Positions 34,614 through 43,612 are shown, counted from the stretch's first letter. The stretch is 64,000 nucleotides of DNA from Planctomycetota bacterium (GCA_024229395.1 JAAESM010000042.1:62001-126000), one strand, 5' to 3'. Program-made: numbers and translations. Notes: generated by a model from the sequence alone, not told the origin.

Positions 34614-35705
34614 ATGTGGTATTACGCCAGCGCCGGAGACTATGAGGGCCCCTTCCAGGAGGCCTATCTCGGGCGCAAGTTGCGCGCCGGCGTCATCACC
34701 AAGAAGACCTTGGTATGGCGCGACGGCATGAAGGAATGGCTGCCGTTGGAACAGACGGAGTTGCTCAGCCTGATTACCGAGCAAGCCCCATGGCAAAAAC
34801 AGCCTTCGGAACCGCCACAGCCGCCGCCGAGAGCGTGGGGCTCGCAAGCAAGCGACGAAGCGGGCGCTCAACAAAGGCCTCAAGGAACTCAACAACGGCG
34901 GTCACGCCGATCGTCGCTGCAGGATTACGAGCAGAGCGGTTACGAGAAACCGCAGGCTGGACGCCCAGCACCATCCGAACAGGAGTGGGCAGAAGAGGAG
35001 GCTGAAGGAGAGTCTCAAGCACGGGGTGCGCCGAAGGCGAATAAGGCTAAGCACAGGCAGAAACCGGTTGAGGCAAGCGGGCACTTCGAGAACTTGTCCA
35101 GTGTCACCTTCGTGGTGACTTTCATGTTCGCCCTGTCGGCCTTGCTTTCGGCCTTCATCCTGTTCAACTATGTGCGCCATGGCAGCGGCTCGCATCAACT
35201 GCACACTTGGTCTCTTTCCGACGCAAGGCCGCTGCTGAAAATCCTCGGATTGGTATCCACCGTCGCGGGACTAGCCTTCCTGGTTTGGGTCTATCGCGCC
35301 ATCTCAAACCTGCCGCGCATCGGTGCGCGTTCGCTGGACCTGAGTGCTGGATGGGTGGTCGTCAGTTTCTTGATTCCATTCCTGAATATCTTCGTCCCGT
35401 ACCTTGCACTACGCAAACTGTGGCAGGCAAGTTTCGCTCCTCGCCAGTGGGCCAAGCAAGCCATCACGCCAATGCTGACCTTCATGTGGTTGGCATGGAT
35501 TTTCGCCACCAGTGACTGGGATAATCTTTATCCGACTGGCGGCGTCGAGACCTCTCAGGGCGTGGTCTTTCTTTACGGTGATTCGATAAGCATGCCATCT
35601 CTTTGGCCCTTCGCGTTAAGCATCGCCGTCGACGTCATGGTGGTCCTGTTCGTGCGCGCAGTCTGGCATGCGCAACGCGATTCCCATGAAGCAATACAGC
35701 GCTAG
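34614..35705 (+). CDS. GYF_2 (DUF4339) and DUF4328 membrane protein
   Basis: About 363 residues from the ATG at 34614. Residues 1-60 (MWYYASAGDYEGPFQEAYLG) form the GYF_2 domain, followed by a 100-residue proline/glutamine/acid-rich linker, then four membrane spans. The segment AISNLPRIGARSLDLSAGWVVVSF is the DUF4328 signature. The domain pairing is recurrent in Planctomycetota and Actinobacteria; the cytoplasmic GYF_2 domain is thought to bind proline-rich partners. No specific function is known. It lies 14 bp after arsM, probably by chance. Confidence 0.85.
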   Translation: MWYYASAGDYEGPFQEAYLGRKLRAGVITKKTLVWRDGMKEWLPLEQTELLSLITEQAPWQKQPSEPPQPPPRAWGSQASDEAGAQQRPQGTQQRRSRRSSLQDYEQSGYEKPQAGRPAPSEQEWAEEEAEGESQARGAPKANKAKHRQKPVEASGHFENLSSVTFVVTFMFALSALLSAFILFNYVRHGSGSHQLHTWSLSDARPLLKILGLVSTVAGLAFLVWVYRAISNLPRIGARSLDLSAGWVVVSFLIPFLNIFVPYLALRKLWQASFAPRQWAKQAITPMLTFMWLAWIFATSDWDNLYPTGGVETSQGVVFLYGDSISMPSLWPFALSIAVDVMVVLFVRAVWHAQRDSHEAIQR

Positions 35706-35720
35706 ACTCGGCATCCCCCA

Positions 35721-36322
35721 ATGCTGAACAACCCCCGCAACTCCAGTCACCGTCGTTGGTACGACCCGCGCACGAAGGGGGGGGCGTTCCTGGTCAGTGC
35801 CGGTTGCGTCGCCATATGTTGCCGCATCTGCGCGAGAACGGTCCGTTGGAACTGGCCACATTCTTTGTCTGCCTAGCCGCCGGCATCTTGGGATTGTGGG
35901 CTGCCAAGCTCAGTAGCAGAGTGAACCCGTGGTGGAAGACCGCCTTCTTCGACTTCTAAACACCGGATTAGTTCGCCAGCAATAACCTGCAGCAAGAGAT
36001 CACCTTGCACAATCTAAGTGGCGCTCATGGCAAGTCGCATTATCTGTACATGATCTTCGGCCTTGGTGGTTTGTTCGGCGCATATCTACCTTGGTATGGC
36101 TTGCGCGATCTGCGTGTACCACGCGTTATCGTGCCGGTGCTATTGGTGATCGTCATGCTCACCAGTTTGGAGTTCATCCACAATATGTTCGAACTCGATT
36201 GGTCTGCACGCGGCATCGGTCGCAAGTCTCCAGAGTTGATCGAGTTCTGGATCGTATGCGTCGGCTTTGTTTTTTGTGGCGAGAAGTGGCGCAAGTTAAG
36301 AATGCGCAACGGCAACGCTTAG
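35721..36322 (+). pseudogene. Broken gene for a conserved multi-span membrane protein
   Basis: Membrane-protein sequence is spread over two frames. The ATG at 35721 opens MLNNPRNSSHRRWYDPRTK, reaching an eight-G run; the downstream frame continues LRENGPLELATFFVCLAAG, stops at a TAA after WWKTAFFDF, then has a second in-frame stop (TAG) four codons on, and resumes with FASNNLQQEITLHNLSG and three more spans. The expected segment between (usually an EEISWGQ-like stretch in this family) is missing. One frameshift, two stop codons and a small deletion argue for a real pseudogene. The spliced product would be about 200 residues. Confidence 0.7.
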
Positions 36323-36347
36323 ACGCAACCGCCCCAACGCATCTCGT

Positions 36348-37139
36348 TCAAAGTTGCTGCTCGGCGAACCATGCCAAGATGCGCGCGCCAACTTCATGAG
36401 CATCCTGATCAAGGAACATCATGTGTCCGCGTTTTTGCATGAACTCCAAGGTAGCTTGCGGATAACGCTTGGCCACGCGACGCACCACCCCGGGGCGGAT
36501 CAAGTGATCCTTGGCAGCACCCAGAACCAACACCGGACATTGGCATTGATCACGCGGCACCGCACTGGGGCGCTGCGGCTGCAGGAACCAGAACACAATG
36601 TCTTTGTAACTTTGCGTGGACTCTAGGAGGAAGCTGCTGTGCCATTGCGCGCGTTGTTCCGCGGGCAAGTCATTCAACAAACACAGGTTCAAGATCGGCC
36701 GCCAAGGGCGTTGCACCGGGTTGCGCGTCACGATGTGCAGCAAGGCATTTGATGTGGCTACGATACCCCATGGTGTGATGCAGTTGATGCCGGCGGGGTT
36801 GGCCGGCGCCAGCAGCACCAAGCCGGCTAACTCCACTTCCGCCGCCAAATGTTGCGCCAACAGACCACCCATGGAATGCCCAATCAGGATCGGCGGCTGC
36901 GCCAGGTCTAGGCCCTTGAGGTAGTCGCGCAGCCAAGCCACATAGGCTGGAATGCCGAATTTCCCGAGCTCGCGCCGCAGCTCCTTGGACAGCCCGGGTG
37001 CGTGATGGGGCAGGGTGGGCTGAAAAGTGCGATAACCGGCCTCCTGTAGCGGTTTTGACACCGGATCTAGCGTGTTTCCGCAGCCCCACATGCCATGGAT
37101 TAGCACGACGTCGGTGCGGGTTGGAGGCGTGGATGACAT
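36348..37139 (-). CDS. Alpha/beta-fold hydrolase (lysophospholipase-like)
   Basis: 263 residues, no signal peptide. VVLIHGMWGCGNTLDP contains the oxyanion-hole HG, ILIGHSMGGLLAQHL the GxSxG nucleophile, VLVLGAAKDHLIRP the probable acid, and KRGHMMFLDQD the catalytic His. It is a cytoplasmic serine hydrolase or esterase of unknown substrate. It diverges from the outer-membrane protein gene at 37192 with 52 bp between starts. Confidence 0.88.
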   Translation of the reverse strand: MSSTPPTRTDVVLIHGMWGCGNTLDPVSKPLQEAGYRTFQPTLPHHAPGLSKELRRELGKFGIPAYVAWLRDYLKGLDLAQPPILIGHSMGGLLAQHLAAEVELAGLVLLAPANPAGINCITPWGIVATSNALLHIVTRNPVQRPWRPILNLCLLNDLPAEQRAQWHSSFLLESTQSYKDIVFWFLQPQRPSAVPRDQCQCPVLVLGAAKDHLIRPGVVRRVAKRYPQATLEFMQKRGHMMFLDQDAHEVGARILAWFAEQQL

Positions 37140-37191
37140 TTTGCGGCGGTCCCGAGCTACAGTCGGCCCATTTGGGGACCGATGAGAGCCT

Positions 37192-38115
37192 ATGGGTTCC
37201 CGTCATGCCAATCCAGGATTTCGCACCATCGCCGCCGCGGCTGCGTTGTTGCATCTTGGTTTTGCATCGACAACATCGGCGCAGACATTGGCCGGCTTTG
37301 ACGCGATCACACCGTCGTTTGCCGTGCTCAATGAAGTCAACTCCGGCGTTTATTCCGTGCCGGCAACGACAGCAGCAGAATATGTCTCCCTTTTTGCCAA
37401 CCTGAACCGAGACCTATCCTTCGATTTTGATCCCAGCGCCGACTTGGCTTGGGAACTGCCGGAACTAGCAGAAGCAGAAAGCTCGTTGATCACCTCCGGC
37501 CTCAATGCGACTTGGGAAGATCGTTCCGGTTGGCGCGCCGGCGGCTCGGTCTTCAATCCCGCCGCTCGCGACCAGACTGCATTCGGATTGCATAAGGCAT
37601 CGTCCACGCAGACCAGTTTCTCCAGCGACTTGGAACATCCATCCTTGTTCACAGCCGGTATTGGATATGCTCATGACAACGGTTGGCGCCTCGGTGCCGA
37701 CGTACACCTGATCGAGATGGTCGACACCGGCGGACTCGATAGCGAAGGACACTCGACAGACCTCAACGCGATGGCGATCCAATGGCGCAGTTCGCCCGTG
37801 GTCAACCTTGGTGGTGTGGTCGCAATCAGCGATGACCTGAGCTTGAGCAGCGGCTTCACATGGAACCGTAATCAAGTGCGTCCGCTGGATCATGCCTTCA
37901 ACGCGCTCGCTCCGGGCCTACTGCAAAGTAGTTTTCATGTTGGCTTGCGCTGGCAGTGGAAAGAAGAAGCGCAGTTGTTCCTGAACTGCCGCAGCGGTTC
38001 TGCCGATTACCTTGACGATAGTTCCACAACAACACTTGGCGGATTGACAGCAGGTGTTGCGGAAGATGCGCAGGACGTGGTCTCGCTGACCATCGGTATC
38101 GAACTTTCTCTGTAG
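37192..38115 (+). CDS. Outer-membrane beta-barrel protein, FadL/OmpP1-like
   Basis: 307 residues with a signal peptide ending near TTSAQ. The rest alternates polar and aromatic residues as in transmembrane beta strands (TAGIGYAHDNGWRLGADVHLIE, LSLSSGFTWNRNQVRP, SSFHVGLRWQWKEEAQLFLN) and ends in a hydrophobic strand IELSL. The pattern in the C-terminal half resembles FadL-type long-chain fatty acid or hydrocarbon channels, but it is about 100 residues shorter, so the match is tentative. Confidence 0.65.
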   Translation: MGSRHANPGFRTIAAAAALLHLGFASTTSAQTLAGFDAITPSFAVLNEVNSGVYSVPATTAAEYVSLFANLNRDLSFDFDPSADLAWELPELAEAESSLITSGLNATWEDRSGWRAGGSVFNPAARDQTAFGLHKASSTQTSFSSDLEHPSLFTAGIGYAHDNGWRLGADVHLIEMVDTGGLDSEGHSTDLNAMAIQWRSSPVVNLGGVVAISDDLSLSSGFTWNRNQVRPLDHAFNALAPGLLQSSFHVGLRWQWKEEAQLFLNCRSGSADYLDDSSTTTLGGLTAGVAEDAQDVVSLTIGIELSL

Positions 38116-38249
38116 AGCGGCCATAGCGCACCTTGGCTGCAAATCAGCCAACCACGGTTAGGCCATATTCCCCAAAACATCGCTAAAAATGCGGCCAAAT
38201 GGCCAATCTGGCCAGTGCAAAATTTGCCCTTTGCCGTTACTATTTGAAA

Positions 38250-39716
38250 ATGCGAAAACTCTCCGCTTTCCTTGCTGGCTGCCTAATTGTTGCAGCAGCG
38301 CCACTGCAGGCGGCCACGCCACCTGCCCAGCCTGACGGGGCCTTCCAGGACCCAGTCAAGGAGCCCGCTCAGTGGTCTCTTGCCGACATGGCTGGCATTT
38401 GGGACTTCACCATCGGTGAAGAAGGTCCCGATGCTTTCAACTGCGAAATGGTCCTAGTCCACGAAGATGGCACCTTGTCCGGCAATGTCGGCCTTGGCGG
38501 CCCAGTGGATTTGAAGGACCTCGTCTGGAACAAGGCCGACGGCACACTTTCTGCTCAAGCAGAATTTGGCCCTGGCTTAGCGTTGGTCTTCAACATGAAG
38601 CGTGATGGCAACCGTTTGGTTGGCAACATGACTGCAAGTGAAAAGATGAACGAGCAGAACGAAGACGAAGAGCCTCTGAACGAGCCGATCACTGCCAAGA
38701 TGAACGTCGCTAAGACTAAGGCCGCTGCAGAGCGCGCCGCCGCGATCGCACGCGGTGAAGTCGTCGACGGTGTCGAGGTCAATGATCGCGCCATGGAGAT
38801 CACCGGAACCGACCTCGATGGGGTCGACTTCAAGCTATCGGATTATCGCGGCAAGATCGTGATGCTCGATTTCTGGGGTGATTGGTGAGGTCCTTGCCGT
38901 GCGTTATACGCACACGAACGGTCGTTCGTGACAGAGATGGAAGGTCGTCCATTCGCCTTGGTAGGCGTGAACAGCGACTCCCTCAAGAAGGCACAGGAAG
39001 CAGTCAAGAAGAATGAGTTGAACTGGCGTAGTTTCCAGAACGAGCGCAAGGATATGCCTGCGATCGCTGATGATTGGAAGGTAGCCGGTTGGCCAACGAT
39101 CGTGGTGATGGATGCCAAGGGCATCATCAGGTACCGCGGTCACGATGGTCACGCAGCAACCGAGATGGCCGCCAAGTTGGTGACCAAGCTCGAGAAGGGT
39201 GAAGACGAGATCGCGGAAGAGGTGATCGAAGAGGTCGTCGTCGCGGAGACCGTCGAAGAAGTGATTGAGGAAAACATCGGCACCGAGAAAGGTCAGACTG
39301 CTCCGAACATTACTGGCATCGACCTCGATGGTAAGTCATTCAGCTTGGCCGACTACGATGGTCAGGTCATCATGCTGGACTTCTGGGGCGATTGGTGAGG
39401 CCCTTGCCGTGCCTTATATGATCACGAACGGTCGTTCGTGACGGAAATGGAAGGCAAGAACTTTTCCCTGATCGGTATCAACAGCGATGACCTGGAGCGC
39501 GCCAACAAGGCCGTGAAGGAGAACGAGTTGAACTGGCGCAGCTTCCAGAACAAGAAAGAGGGCGGTGGCACCATCGCTAAGGACTGGGGTGTGACGGGCT
39601 GGCCTACCTTGATCGTGATCGATCAAGACGGTGAGATCGTTTACCGCGGTCATGATGGCCACGAGGCGACCAAGGTCGCTAAGAAGCTGGTTGGCGAAAA
39701 TAAGGAGCTGAACTAG
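38250..39716 (+). CDS. Exported thioredoxin-like selenoprotein with two UGPC domains (two in-frame TGA read as selenocysteine)
   Basis: One frame of 489 codons broken only by TGA at 38886 and 39396; the ORF track shows it as three pieces in the same frame. Signal peptide MRKLSAFLAGCLIVAAAP, a lipocalin-like beta domain (WSLADMAGIWDF...), then two TlpA-like domains. Each reads MLDFWGDW-TGA-GPCRALY, so TGA stands where thioredoxins have the first Cys of CGPC, and each continues through HERSFVTEMEG to the cis-Pro motif GWPT. An acidic linker (EEVIEEVVVAETVEEVIEEN) joins them. Ends with TAG and a terminator. Predicted role: periplasmic thiol-disulfide or peroxide reduction. No Sec-insertion genes are in the window; coding through the TGAs is inferred. 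Confidence 0.88.
38886..38930 (+). promoter_or_regulatory. First UGA and SECIS-like hairpin
   Basis: After the TGA at 38886-38888 there are 31 nt, then the apical loop GGTC closed by CACGAAC/GTTCGTG (38913-38930). Bacterial SECIS elements have a small apical loop beginning with G (GGUC in E. coli fdhF) 16-37 nt after UGA, so size and place fit. Confidence 0.8.
39396..39441 (+). promoter_or_regulatory. Second UGA and SECIS-like hairpin
   Basis: TGA at 39396-39398 is again followed after 31 nt by GGTC, here closed by an 8-bp stem TCACGAAC/GTTCGTGA (39422-39441). The hairpin is identical in sequence to the first over 20 nt while nearby bases differ. Confidence 0.8.
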
Positions 39717-39722
39717 TCTTAG

Positions 39723-39780
39723 TCTTGAGGGGGGGGGCGCATCCAATACGGCTGCGCCCCCTTTCTTTTTCCCCTCAAGA
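39723..39780 (+). terminator. Rho-independent terminator after the selenoprotein gene
   Basis: GGGGGCGCA/TGCGCCCCC form a 9-bp stem followed by TTTCTTTTT. An outer pairing TCTTGAGGGG/CCCCTCAAGA encloses it. It begins 7 bp after the stop codon. Confidence 0.88.
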
Positions 39781-39935
39781 GATGTTGTTGGTCCTTGCGT
39801 TGACTTCGGCCTTGTCCTTTTTGCCCTGTGCATGAAGGCAAGCATTGAGCAGATTGATGCCGCCACCGCCGCCATCGAAGCATCGCCGACCAACGTCACC
39901 CTGCGCCTGGCGCGGGGAAGCTAGAATATGGCGCA

Positions 39936-40997
39936 ATGAAAACGCATCGCATCGCTGTGATCGCCGGTGACGGGATCGGTCCTGAAGTCGTCACCCAAGG
40001 TTTGCGTGTACTCCACGCCGCCGCCGATCGTTTTGGCTTTCAAGTCGACTTGATTGAGCACCCATTTGGCACCGAGCACTGGCTCAAGACCGAAGAGGTC
40101 TTCCCCGATGATGCCTTCGAGGCACTCAAAAGCATGGATGCAATCCTGCTCGGCGCGATTGGCGATCCGCGCGCTCCCGTCGGCCTGATCGAACGCGGCA
40201 TCATCGGTCGCTTGCGTTGGGATCTGGACCTGTGGGTGAACCTGCGCCCAATCAAGTTGTTGGATGAGCGCTTCTGCCCGCTGAAGGATAAGACTCCCGC
40301 CGACATCGACATGGTGGTCGTGCGCGAGAATACCGAAGACGCCTATGTACAAAAGCCGACCTTCGAGAATGAAGGCACTACGGATGAGATCGCGTCGCAA
40401 CCGATGCTCTACACCTACAAGGGTACCGAGCGCATCATTCGTTATGCATTCGAGACCGCGATGGGCCGCCCGCGCAAGCATTTGACCTTGATCGACAAGG
40501 CCAACGCCGTGCGCGCGCAATCCTTGTACACGCGCATCTTCGCCGAGATGTCGAAGGAGTTCCCGGAAGTGGAAACAGCGCATCTTTACGTGGACGCCGC
40601 ATGCATGCGCATGGTCGAGAGTCCAGAAAGCATCGATGTGGCGGTGACCACGAACCTGTTCGGCGACATCGTCACCGACCTTGGTGCCATGTTGCAAGGC
40701 GGCATGGGGGTGGCTGCAAGCGCCAACTTGCGTCCCGGCGAAGTGTCGTTATTCGAATCGGTGCACGGCAGCTTCCCGCAAGCCGCGGGCAAGAACATTG
40801 CCAACCCGATCGCAACGATCAACGCCATCAGCATGATGCTGGATTACCTCGGTGAGAAGGAAGCTGCGGCCGCCGTCGAAGGCGCCATTGCGCAACTGCT
40901 CATCTCCGGCCAGATCCGCAGCCTGGAAGTGGGCGAGCATGGCACCGACGAGATCGGCACGATGATCGTCGAGGCTGTTTCTGCAGTAGCGGTCTAG
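39936..40997 (+). CDS. Isocitrate/isopropylmalate dehydrogenase family protein (LeuB-type)
   Basis: 353 residues, the LeuB length. MKTHRIAVIAGDGIGPEV is the family start; LLGAIGDPR and RWDLDLWVNLRPIKL carry substrate-binding Arg residues; VVVRENTEDAY, NLFGDIVTDLGAMLQGG (metal-binding Asp) and VHGSFPQAAGKNIANP follow. HGTDEIG is near the end. It oxidatively decarboxylates a 3-substituted malate using NAD(P), most likely 3-isopropylmalate in leucine synthesis. Tartrate or homoisocitrate dehydrogenase are alternatives. The aconitase-family enzyme at 6.5 kb could supply its substrate. Confidence 0.88.
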   Translation: MKTHRIAVIAGDGIGPEVVTQGLRVLHAAADRFGFQVDLIEHPFGTEHWLKTEEVFPDDAFEALKSMDAILLGAIGDPRAPVGLIERGIIGRLRWDLDLWVNLRPIKLLDERFCPLKDKTPADIDMVVVRENTEDAYVQKPTFENEGTTDEIASQPMLYTYKGTERIIRYAFETAMGRPRKHLTLIDKANAVRAQSLYTRIFAEMSKEFPEVETAHLYVDAACMRMVESPESIDVAVTTNLFGDIVTDLGAMLQGGMGVAASANLRPGEVSLFESVHGSFPQAAGKNIANPIATINAISMMLDYLGEKEAAAAVEGAIAQLLISGQIRSLEVGEHGTDEIGTMIVEAVSAVAV

Positions 40998-41000
40998 CTG

Positions 41001-41459
41001 GTGGATTACTTTGGCGAATCAAGCTCGCGCAAGATGCCGGAGCACCTATTCCACGGTGCACTGAGTCTCGATCACGATAGCGCGATTTGAGGCAATCCTG
41101 AAAAGCAGAATTTCACCGTCTGCCCGCGTTATTGGTATGTCGATGCCGACTTCCAATGCGTGGATTGCAGTCATGAGTTCACTTGGACCGCCAATGAGCA
41201 AAAGGCTTGGTTCGAAGACTACGACTTCTAGATCGGTTCGCAGCCGCTCAGGTGCAAGCGTTGCCGAGCCACCAAGCGGGAGCTGGCGGAGCTACGCAAG
41301 GAATACGATGCGCTGGTGGCCGAGGCGCGTTTGCGCGGAAACCTGGAACAGAAACGCAGAATTGTTGAGATTCTGGAGGCACTCGAGGCGGGCTTGGGGC
41401 AACTGCCAGATTCCATGGCTGAAACCAAGGCTGTGTTCTTGCGCAAGTTGGCACTTTAA
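41001..41459 (+). pseudogene. Broken zinc-ribbon protein gene with in-frame TGA and TAG
   Basis: One frame from a GTG at 41001 to TAA at 41457, interrupted by TGA (41088) and TAG (41229). It encodes YVDADFQCVDCSHEFTW, QKAWFEDYDF, then after the TAG RCKRCRATKRELAEL and a helical tail. CxxC ... CxxC is the zinc ribbon of the zf-Tbcl type (family pattern CrdCGxxFxWT...QxxWYE...RCxxCR). Neither stop replaces a Cys and no hairpin like those of the selenoprotein follows the TGA, so recoding is unlikely. Probably decayed, or a sequencing problem. Confidence 0.65.
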
Positions 41460-41503
41460 TCGCGGTGCCACTGGCGAATCATCATCGTCGCCTGCTTGGC
41501 AGA

Positions 41504-42148
41504 CTAGAAGTGATAACCCACGGCGACATAACCGACCATGCCGCTGAGGTTATGTTCGAAACCGGAGCTGGTCTCGTTGGCGTTGACGTGGTGTGATTTC
41601 ACGTCGGGCATGCCTTCGTACATGAAGGCGGCTTCCATCGAGAAGTTCTCACTGACCGCCATGTTGACGCCAGCACCAACGGCCCAAGCCAAGAAGCCAT
41701 CGGATTCGAAACGCTCTTGCTGGAACTCCAGGCCGAAGTTGTAGATCAACTGCGTGGAAAGGAACGCGGTCAATGCGCGGTCACCGAAGTATCTACGCAA
41801 ACCAGCGTGGATCTGATTGCCCTTGATCGGCGGACCGAGGGTCTCTGGGTGGTACTCGCGCGCATCGATACTGACCGTGGCCGAGAACTGATTACCGATC
41901 AAGCGTTCCAGCTCGATACCGTAGGAACTGAAACGATCCAGCTCGAGGCTGGAGTTCAGAAGCGGTGGATCGTTGACCACATCATCGGCCTCTGCATCGA
42001 TGCTGCTATAGACACCGGAGCGGAACTTGACCGTGTGGAAGCCGGAAACATCTTGCTCCTTGATGCTCGAATACGGCGGGATGAAGCTGCATGATCCGCC
42101 AAAACCAATGGCGAGAGTAAGAAGGCCGAGCGCAAGACTGTTCCGCAT
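41504..42148 (-). CDS. Small outer-membrane beta-barrel protein
   Basis: 214 residues. N-terminal signal with a possible lipobox (GGSC). The mature part has amphipathic strands (SSYGIELERLIGNQFSATVSID, AWAVGAGVNMAVSENFSMEAA) and ends MVGYVAVGYHF with a terminal Phe, the classical outer-membrane insertion signal. It resembles OmpA-barrel/opacity-type proteins of eight strands. It lies 57 bp downstream of the riboswitch-controlled beta-propeller gene on the same strand and could be co-transcribed. Confidence 0.75.
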   Translation of the reverse strand: MRNSLALGLLTLAIGFGGSCSFIPPYSSIKEQDVSGFHTVKFRSGVYSSIDAEADDVVNDPPLLNSSLELDRFSSYGIELERLIGNQFSATVSIDAREYHPETLGPPIKGNQIHAGLRRYFGDRALTAFLSTQLIYNFGLEFQQERFESDGFLAWAVGAGVNMAVSENFSMEAAFMYEGMPDVKSHHVNANETSSGFEHNLSGMVGYVAVGYHF

Positions 42149-42205
42149 GGGGCAGAGGATAGCAGACCGCGGTGACGGCCTGCTACCTAGCGCTCGGCGC
42201 TGCTT

Positions 42206-43612
42206 CTACTGAATCACGACGACCTTTGGTTCGGTCATGAAGTGATTCACGCCATCGGTCAGATAACCCTGCAGGAAAATGTGGCGGTTCGCCAGGCTGG
42301 CGGTGGTCGGGATGTTGATATCCAAACTCAAGCTGCCCAAGCCGTTGCTGTGCTTGACAGGGGTAGGGCCGATCTCGAGATCCAAGCCGGTGTAGTTACT
42401 TGGCACGGCTTCAAAACCGGTGAAGATCGCAACGCGATGCCCCGGGTAACCCACGAAATCAATGTGAATGCTGTCGCCAAGATTCGGCGTGGTGTCGCTG
42501 ATGACCAACTCACTCTCGTGGGTATGGTTGGTGCTGACGCCAGGCAAGTTGTCGAACACCACCACGGCTTCATTGCCTTGCATGGTCACGTACAGCTTGT
42601 CATGCGCGAAAACTGCGTCGTTGGGCATGGTGTAGCCAAGGCCACCCAGGGAGGTGGTGGTGAGCAACACATCGTTGAGCAGATCGACCAATACCAACTC
42701 ATTGGTGGTGAAGCCACAAACGGCTAGCAGCTCTTCATGCACGGGCTCGAGCGCCAAGCCATAACCATCGATACCCATCAGGTCGATGCCGCGATCGAGA
42801 TTGCCTTGTGCATCCAGACGGTAGATGCGGCCGAGGAAATCCAGGCCCGACAAGTAGCCGCGCCCGTTGCTCAAACGCACCACATCCTGACCACCAGGGT
42901 AGCCGGCGTAGTTATCCATGCTTTCGACATACCAGCTGTCGTCGGGGTTGGTGCTGGAACGATTGTGGCGGAACAAACCACCCATGGAACCATCAAAGCT
43001 GGGCGTGTACTCAGAGGTAGGCACCCAAACCTCATCGCCGACGGCGATCATGCGGCCGTTGGAACGGAATAGCGTGTTGAAGCCGGCGAGCGGGTCGTAA
43101 CTGAGGGTTGCGATATCGATCGCGTGAATGTCGCCACTGCCGTCGGCAGTACTGATCAGAAAGTTGCCATCGTGGGCGAGGATGCCAAAGGGATAGCAAG
43201 TGCCGAAACCGAACGGGTCCGGCAGCGGAATGGTGGCCACGATGGTGTGGTTGGCATCCCAGATGGTCACGCTGCCGCTGGTGGAGTTGGTGACTGCGCC
43301 ATAAACAAGCGCACCATTACTGTCGTAATGGAAGGCGATGTCTTCCGGATAGAGCCCGACATTGATGCTGCTCAGGATCGTATCGGTGGCCGGATCGATC
43401 ACCGCAACCGCATGATTGGCGCCGGCGAAATCACCAGCGATGGCAACGTAAATCCGGTCGCTTACCGGTTCGTAGCTAATGCCGAATGGCTTGGCAGAAT
43501 TCAGTGGGTCGCCGAGGCCGACGAGATCGATTTCCTGCTTAAAGGATTGTGCAGCAACAGGCGTTGCGCACAAGACGGCCGTTAAGGCCACTAGGGTGCA
43601 TGCTTTTCGCAT
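42206..43612 (-). CDS. Exported YncE-like beta-propeller protein under a cobalamin riboswitch
   Basis: 468 residues from the ATG at 43612, with AAGGAG seven bases upstream; the track start is 18 codons too long. Signal peptide ends at PVAAQ. Repeats of about 45 residues follow the propeller pattern, for example DRIYVAIAGDFAGANHAVAVIDPATDTI, KLYVTMQGNEAVVVFDNL and NELVLVDLLNDVLLTT, like YncE/DUF5074 proteins. A C-terminal beta domain of about 100 residues follows. Control by B12 suggests the protein binds or helps import corrinoids, as the beta-propeller BtuG does in Bacteroides. That role is inference from regulation and fold. Confidence 0.8.
   Translation of the reverse strand: MRKACTLVALTAVLCATPVAAQSFKQEIDLVGLGDPLNSAKPFGISYEPVSDRIYVAIAGDFAGANHAVAVIDPATDTILSSINVGLYPEDIAFHYDSNGALVYGAVTNSTSGSVTIWDANHTIVATIPLPDPFGFGTCYPFGILAHDGNFLISTADGSGDIHAIDIATLSYDPLAGFNTLFRSNGRMIAVGDEVWVPTSEYTPSFDGSMGGLFRHNRSSTNPDDSWYVESMDNYAGYPGGQDVVRLSNGRGYLSGLDFLGRIYRLDAQGNLDRGIDLMGIDGYGLALEPVHEELLAVCGFTTNELVLVDLLNDVLLTTTSLGGLGYTMPNDAVFAHDKLYVTMQGNEAVVVFDNLPGVSTNHTHESELVISDTTPNLGDSIHIDFVGYPGHRVAIFTGFEAVPSNYTGLDLEIGPTPVKHSNGLGSLSLDINIPTTASLANRHIFLQGYLTDGVNHFMTEPKVVVIQ

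Noticed and set aside
38199-38888. Three separate small proteins at 38199-38888, 38928-39398 and 39438-39716
   Set aside because: All are in the same frame, separated only by TGA at active-site Cys positions, and the later two would begin in the middle of a thioredoxin fold.
38899-38913. GTGCGTTATACGCAC hairpin as the SECIS element
   Set aside because: It is not conserved after the second TGA and would compete with the conserved GGTC hairpin.
41088-41090. Selenocysteine at the TGA of the zinc-ribbon gene
   Set aside because: It does not align with a Cys, no SECIS-like hairpin follows, and a TAG interrupts the same frame further on.
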